From Prevotellaceae bacterium (GTDB taxonomy: Bacteria; Bacteroidota; Bacteroidia; Bacteroidales; UBA932), in the NCBI GenBank assembly GCA_031278495.1, contig JAITKG010000131.1, positions 1 through 9,330 of the forward strand: 9,330 nt of DNA, in the 5' to 3' direction. Position 1 is the first letter of the stretch. Each line of letters starts with the position of its first letter. Under the pieces are notes generated by a model. The model saw only the letters and a program-made list of their open reading frames with translations, was not told the origin of the DNA and made no database searches. Of the stretch, positions 7,056-9,330 are shown piece by piece. The translations under genes and the position numbers were made by a program.

Positions 7056-7562
7056 GTGAAGTTAAAAATTATAGAAATATGCAAAAAAGAACATTTGCCC
7101 GAACCGGAAATGAAAGAACAGAATGGTGGTTTTGTGATTACCCTTTTTAAAAGTATTACAGAAAACGTAATAATAAAGAATGGGATTACTCATGGGGCTG
7201 CAAATGGGGTTGCAAATGTGCCTAAAAACAAGACAGATGTAGTGTCTGTTGGAGATGTTGATGGGGTTGCAAATGGGGTTGCTTATAAGGCTGCATACGA
7301 AACTCAAAAATATATAAATGGCGGCACGATTGAAAAGGAAGCAATGCAGGTCAAGAAGAAATTAACAACCTTGCTTTTTGTAGTGGCGGCTAATGAGGGT
7401 GGAAAAAGAGCCGATTATATAAAAATGACAGGATTTTCAAGAAACAGCGTGGACAGGTATATAAAGTTACTAATTGAAAATAAGCTAATAGAATTTATAG
7501 GGAGTGCAACTCAAACAGGCGGTTACTTTTTAACAGCGTTAGCGAAAAAATTATTAAAATAA
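7056..7562 (+). pseudogene. 3' remnant of an AlbA/AAA_4 (RecG-like) ATP-binding transcriptional regulator
   Basis: About 168 codons remain. The first 30, KLKIIEICKKEHLPEPEMKEQ followed by GGFVITLF, closely resemble the very end of the ATPase-like core of AlbA_2/HATPase_c_4 proteins, whose usual ending is I-I-x-x-C-x-x-x-x-L-P-E-P-E then a G-G-F-V-V-T-F strand. Then comes a low-complexity linker with NGVAN and DGVANGVA, as is common in this family. The C-terminal winged helix (about residues 102-168) has a GFSRNSVDRYIKLLIENKLIEFIGS helix-turn-helix and a wing ending in GGYFLTALAKKLLK. The several-hundred-residue N-terminal DNA-binding/ATPase portion is missing, replaced by repeat copy A. The frame stays open upstream to 6936, but that part is the repeat read as protein. 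Possible residual starts are GTG 7056 or ATG 7110, so a small winged-helix protein could still be made. It is plainly AT-richer than the M14 and guaB genes. Confidence 0.65.
7192..7282 (+). repeat. 12-nt repeats coding the regulator linker
   Basis: Four copies of ATGGGGYTGC, mostly extended to ATGGGGTTGCAAAT, start at 7192, 7204, 7261 and 7273 in two adjacent pairs. They encode HGAANGVAN and DGVANGVA. Such in-frame linker repeats are typical between the ATPase-like core and the winged helix of this family. Confidence 0.75.
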
Positions 7563-7617
7563 AAAGAAAATTAGCAGCAGGCAAGCCGAAGCCGCCCGGA
7601 ACGGCTAAATAACCATT

Positions 7618-7660
7618 GTTTCCCGGCGTGGGAAACGGGCGTGTTTTCAGGAATAACGGA
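7618..7660 (+). repeat. Interspersed repeat, diverged half copy B
   Basis: This matches the left half of copies A and C: TTTCCCGG, five variable bases, GAAACGGG, then a run matching GTTTTCAGGAAT, with one deletion near the end. The promoter half of A and C is absent. A degenerate TAAATATG (7663-7670) follows directly and may serve instead. It also forms a perfect 7-bp stem, GTTTCCC with GGGAAAC, around a 5-nt loop (7618-7636). It lies about 60 nt upstream of dinD. Confidence 0.75.
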
Positions 7661-7718
7661 TGTAAATATGTAAGTGTAAAAAAGAGAATGGAATTTTAAA
7701 AATAAAAAAGAATAGGAT

Positions 7719-8582
7719 ATGGATAAACGACATATTATGCAATATAAAACATCGTTTGATGAAATTGCACATTTTATCAATAATGATGAGGGTAATGAGC
7801 AGGTAGAAATATGGTTTGCCCGCGAACTTCAGGGCTTGCTGGGATATGCCCGGTGGGAGAATTTTTTAGTAGCTGTTCAACGCGCTGTTGATTCGTGTAA
7901 ATCGCAGAATATTAACGTTGATGACCATTTTCGTGAGGTCACGAAAATGGTCGCCTTAGGTAGTGGAAGTAAGCGTGAAGTGAACGACTACATGCTTACC
8001 CGTTATGCCTGTTACCTGATAGCGCAGAATGGCGACCCGAAGAAAGAAGAAATTGCTTTTGCCCAAAGTTACTTTGCCATTCAGACACGTAAAGTGGAAT
8101 TGATAGAGGAACGTATCAAATTACTGTCGCGTTTAGAAACAAGGGAAAAACTGAGAACAGCCGAAAAACAACTTTCGAAAAATATCTATGAGCGGGGCGT
8201 AGATGAAAAAGGTTTTGGACGTATCCGTTCCAAAGGCGATACCGCTTTATTTGGCGGACATACTACAGAAGATATGAAAAACAGGTTAGGGATAAAATCT
8301 AACCGGCCGTTAGCTGATTTTCTGCCTGCGTTGACTGTTGCTGCAAAAAATTTAGCCACCGAAATGACCAATCATAACGTGGAAGAGAAAGATTTAAAAG
8401 GTGAAAATCCCATCACTACCGAACATGTGCAAAATAACCAAACCATTCGTGAAATGCTTGGTAAGCGCGGCATAAAACCTGAAGAGCTTCCCGCTGCCGA
8501 AGATATAAAGAAATTGGAACGGCGTATATCCAGTGATGAAAAAATGATAGAAAAAAAAGTGAAGAAATTACCGCCAAAATAA
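7719..8582 (+). CDS. dinD: DNA damage-inducible protein D homologue
   Basis: A 287-residue protein aligning by eye along its length with Escherichia coli DinD (about 274 residues). Shared segments are the W-x-A-R-E-L-Q-x-L-L-G-Y start (residues 32-43), VDDHFREVTKMV (67-78), the very typical RYACYLIAQNGDPKK (95-109), the AQSYFAIQTRKVEL stretch (114-127), and later GLYGG-like LFGGHT. It ends with PEELPAAEDIKKLE. In E. coli, DinD is induced by DNA damage and restrains RecA filaments; that role is assumed by homology. Start 7719 is chosen for its purine-rich upstream AGGAT; ATG 7737 is possible and resembles the short E. coli N-terminus. No LexA-like palindrome is evident upstream. Repeat copy B precedes it and copy C follows 54 nt after its stop. 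Its flanks and AT-rich composition suggest an accessory gene. Confidence 0.93.
   Translation: MDKRHIMQYKTSFDEIAHFINNDEGNEQVEIWFARELQGLLGYARWENFLVAVQRAVDSCKSQNINVDDHFREVTKMVALGSGSKREVNDYMLTRYACYLIAQNGDPKKEEIAFAQSYFAIQTRKVELIEERIKLLSRLETREKLRTAEKQLSKNIYERGVDEKGFGRIRSKGDTALFGGHTTEDMKNRLGIKSNRPLADFLPALTVAAKNLATEMTNHNVEEKDLKGENPITTEHVQNNQTIREMLGKRGIKPEELPAAEDIKKLERRISSDEKMIEKKVKKLPPK
7923..7952. repeat. 30-nt palindrome inside dinD
   Basis: GACCATTTTCGTGA (7923-7936) and TCACGAAAATGGTC (7939-7952) are exact reverse complements separated by only GG. The palindrome codes the conserved D-H-F-R-E-V-T-K-M-V segment (residues 69-78). In RNA it would form a 14-bp hairpin, or a slightly shorter stem with a realistic loop. 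Confidence 0.95.
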
Positions 8583-8636
8583 GAATGAGATTTAAATATT
8601 ACCCCAATAAGATGTTATTTTTACGGAACCTTAACC

Positions 8637-8722
8637 AACTTTCCCGGTGCATGAAACGGGTGCGTTTTCAAGAATGACAGGAGTTTTAAGATGTGTGTGG
8701 AAATTTGTATATTTGCAAGGAT
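8637..8722 (+). repeat. Promoter-bearing interspersed repeat, copy C
   Basis: An ungapped 86-bp match to 6965-7050, with only two substitutions (at 8671 and 8685), in the same orientation. Weaker similarity (GAAGTTAAA and AT-rich sequence) continues towards the ATG of the radical SAM gene. With copy A it flanks the regulator remnant, copy B and dinD as direct repeats about 1.67 kb apart. Confidence 0.92.
8684..8715 (+). promoter_or_regulatory. Promoter for the radical SAM gene, inside repeat copy C
   Basis: TTTT (8684-8687), 20 nt, then a perfect TATATTTG (8708-8715). The predicted start near 8722 gives a leader of roughly 27 nt before the ATG at 8749. Position and leader length are more natural here than at copy A, suggesting this is the original setting of the promoter. 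Confidence 0.65.
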
Positions 8723-8748
8723 AATTGAAGTTAAATATTTATAAAAGA

Positions 8749-9330
8749 ATGAAAATACACCTCATAAACGCCCCATGGAAAGAGGCTTTTTGCCGTACGC
8801 AACGATGGCCGGTGGTGAATAGAACAGAGACATTGCGTTATCCCGATAGGCTGGCTTATGATACGGCTATTTTAGAGCAGGAAGGCTATGATGTAAAGTT
8901 TGTGGATTACATTGCCAATAAACGCGGACACGAAGGACTGTATGAAGACACCAAAGCCTACCAACCCGATTTAATGGTGATGGAACTTACCACACCGTCT
9001 TATTTTAATGACTTTGAGGTAGCGCGCCGTTGCAAAGAATTGGGCGCTAAAAAAGTGATTTTTGTAGGACCGCACTGTACGGTTTTTCCCGAGCAAACGT
9101 TGCGCGACAGCAAAGGCGCTGTGGACTTTGTAGCCATTGGCGAACATGATTATACCGTTCGTGATTTGGTGCGGGCGCTGGATAAGCACACCGATATTTC
9201 GAATGTAGAAGGCATAGCGTACTATAAAAATGGCCAGTTCGTGAAAACGGCGCCACGCGCGCTTATTGAGAATTTGGATGAATTGCCGTTCATGGCTTGG
9301 CATCACTTGGATGTGCGCCAATATCATAAT
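8749..9330 (+). CDS. B12-binding-domain radical SAM protein, N-terminal fragment
   Basis: An open frame of 194 codons running off the right edge. It begins MKIHLINAPWKEAF and continues with a Rossmann-like cobalamin-binding domain (about residues 1-150). Its elements are a first strand KIHLINAP, helix DRLAYDTAILEQEGYDVKFVD, strand PDLMVMELTTPS, and VIFVGPHCTVFPEQTL. Then comes the very typical VDFVAIGEHDYTVRDLVRAL followed by EGIAYYKNGQFVKTAPR and LDELPFMAWHHLD, which in this class leads into the radical SAM core. The CxxxCxxC iron-sulfur motif would lie beyond the window, so the class is inferred from the N-terminal architecture, as in BchE-type and HpnJ-like enzymes. Such proteins use cobalamin and S-adenosylmethionine for methylations or ring rearrangements; the substrate cannot be told. 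The start ATG at 8749 follows promoter copy C and the AT-rich leader AAAAGA. Confidence 0.8.
   Translation, partial: MKIHLINAPWKEAFCRTQRWPVVNRTETLRYPDRLAYDTAILEQEGYDVKFVDYIANKRGHEGLYEDTKAYQPDLMVMELTTPSYFNDFEVARRCKELGAKKVIFVGPHCTVFPEQTLRDSKGAVDFVAIGEHDYTVRDLVRALDKHTDISNVEGIAYYKNGQFVKTAPRALIENLDELPFMAWHHLDVRQYHN

Noticed and set aside
6926..7084. N-terminal extension of the M14 gene up to an ATG at 7084
   Set aside because: The extra 53 codons read through repeat copy A and across the gene's own promoter element, and show no resemblance to M14 proteins.
7079..7150. Short frame of 23 codons starting ATG 7079
   Set aside because: It overlaps the regulator remnant in another frame, has no visible ribosome binding site and no recognisable content.
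7590..7606. Hairpin AGCCG/CGGCT after the regulator remnant as terminator
   Set aside because: The stem is only 5 bp and is not followed by a U-run.
7561..7718. LexA/SOS operator upstream of dinD
   Set aside because: No convincing palindromic operator is visible, and the consensus for this phylum cannot be assumed.
8606..8622. AATAA/TTATT hairpin followed by T's after dinD
   Set aside because: A 5-bp stem of only A-T pairs is too weak to support a terminator call.
6965..8722. CRISPR array or insertion sequence
   Set aside because: Only three repeat copies with gene-sized spacing, no cas genes, no transposase and no terminal inverted repeats are present.

Overview
The window looks like chromosomal DNA of a member of the Bacteroidota, most likely Bacteroidales. 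The gene order guaB, SurA-like lipoprotein, surA, OstA-like protein is the one familiar from Bacteroides-type genomes (from memory, not searched). Upstream regions carry the Bacteroides-type -7 element TAnnTTTG rather than a sigma70 -10 box, and clear Shine-Dalgarno sequences are scarce.

Left part (1-5816, minus strand): a tight cluster reading right to left. It holds guaB (IMP dehydrogenase), a lipoprotein related to SurA-type periplasmic chaperones, a two-parvulin SurA, and an OstA/LptA-like protein. The last three belong together as outer-membrane and LPS biogenesis factors. The gaps are 39 nt, 6 nt and a 13-nt overlap, so one transcript from the guaB promoter is likely. Two of these genes carry in-gene repeats: a 39-nt minisatellite in the OstA gene and a run of 7-nt repeats in the signal-peptide codons of the lipoprotein gene.

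Middle (5817-6965, minus strand): an M14-type zinc carboxypeptidase with no export signal. It is separated from guaB by a pyrimidine-rich repeat tract and a 13-bp inverted repeat.

Right part (6965-9330, plus strand): an AT-richer accessory-looking segment. It contains the 3' remnant of an AlbA/AAA_4 (RecG-like) transcriptional regulator, a complete dinD homologue, and the start of a B12-binding radical SAM protein that runs off the window. An 86-bp promoter-bearing repeat occurs at 6965-7050 and 8637-8722 with 84 of 86 identical bases. A diverged half copy lies at 7618-7660. Each copy stands upstream of one plus-strand gene, and the two long copies flank the regulator remnant plus dinD as direct repeats. 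This repeat family, and a 30-nt near-perfect palindrome inside dinD, are the most unusual things here. I see no tRNA, rRNA, CRISPR array, transposase or complete defence system.
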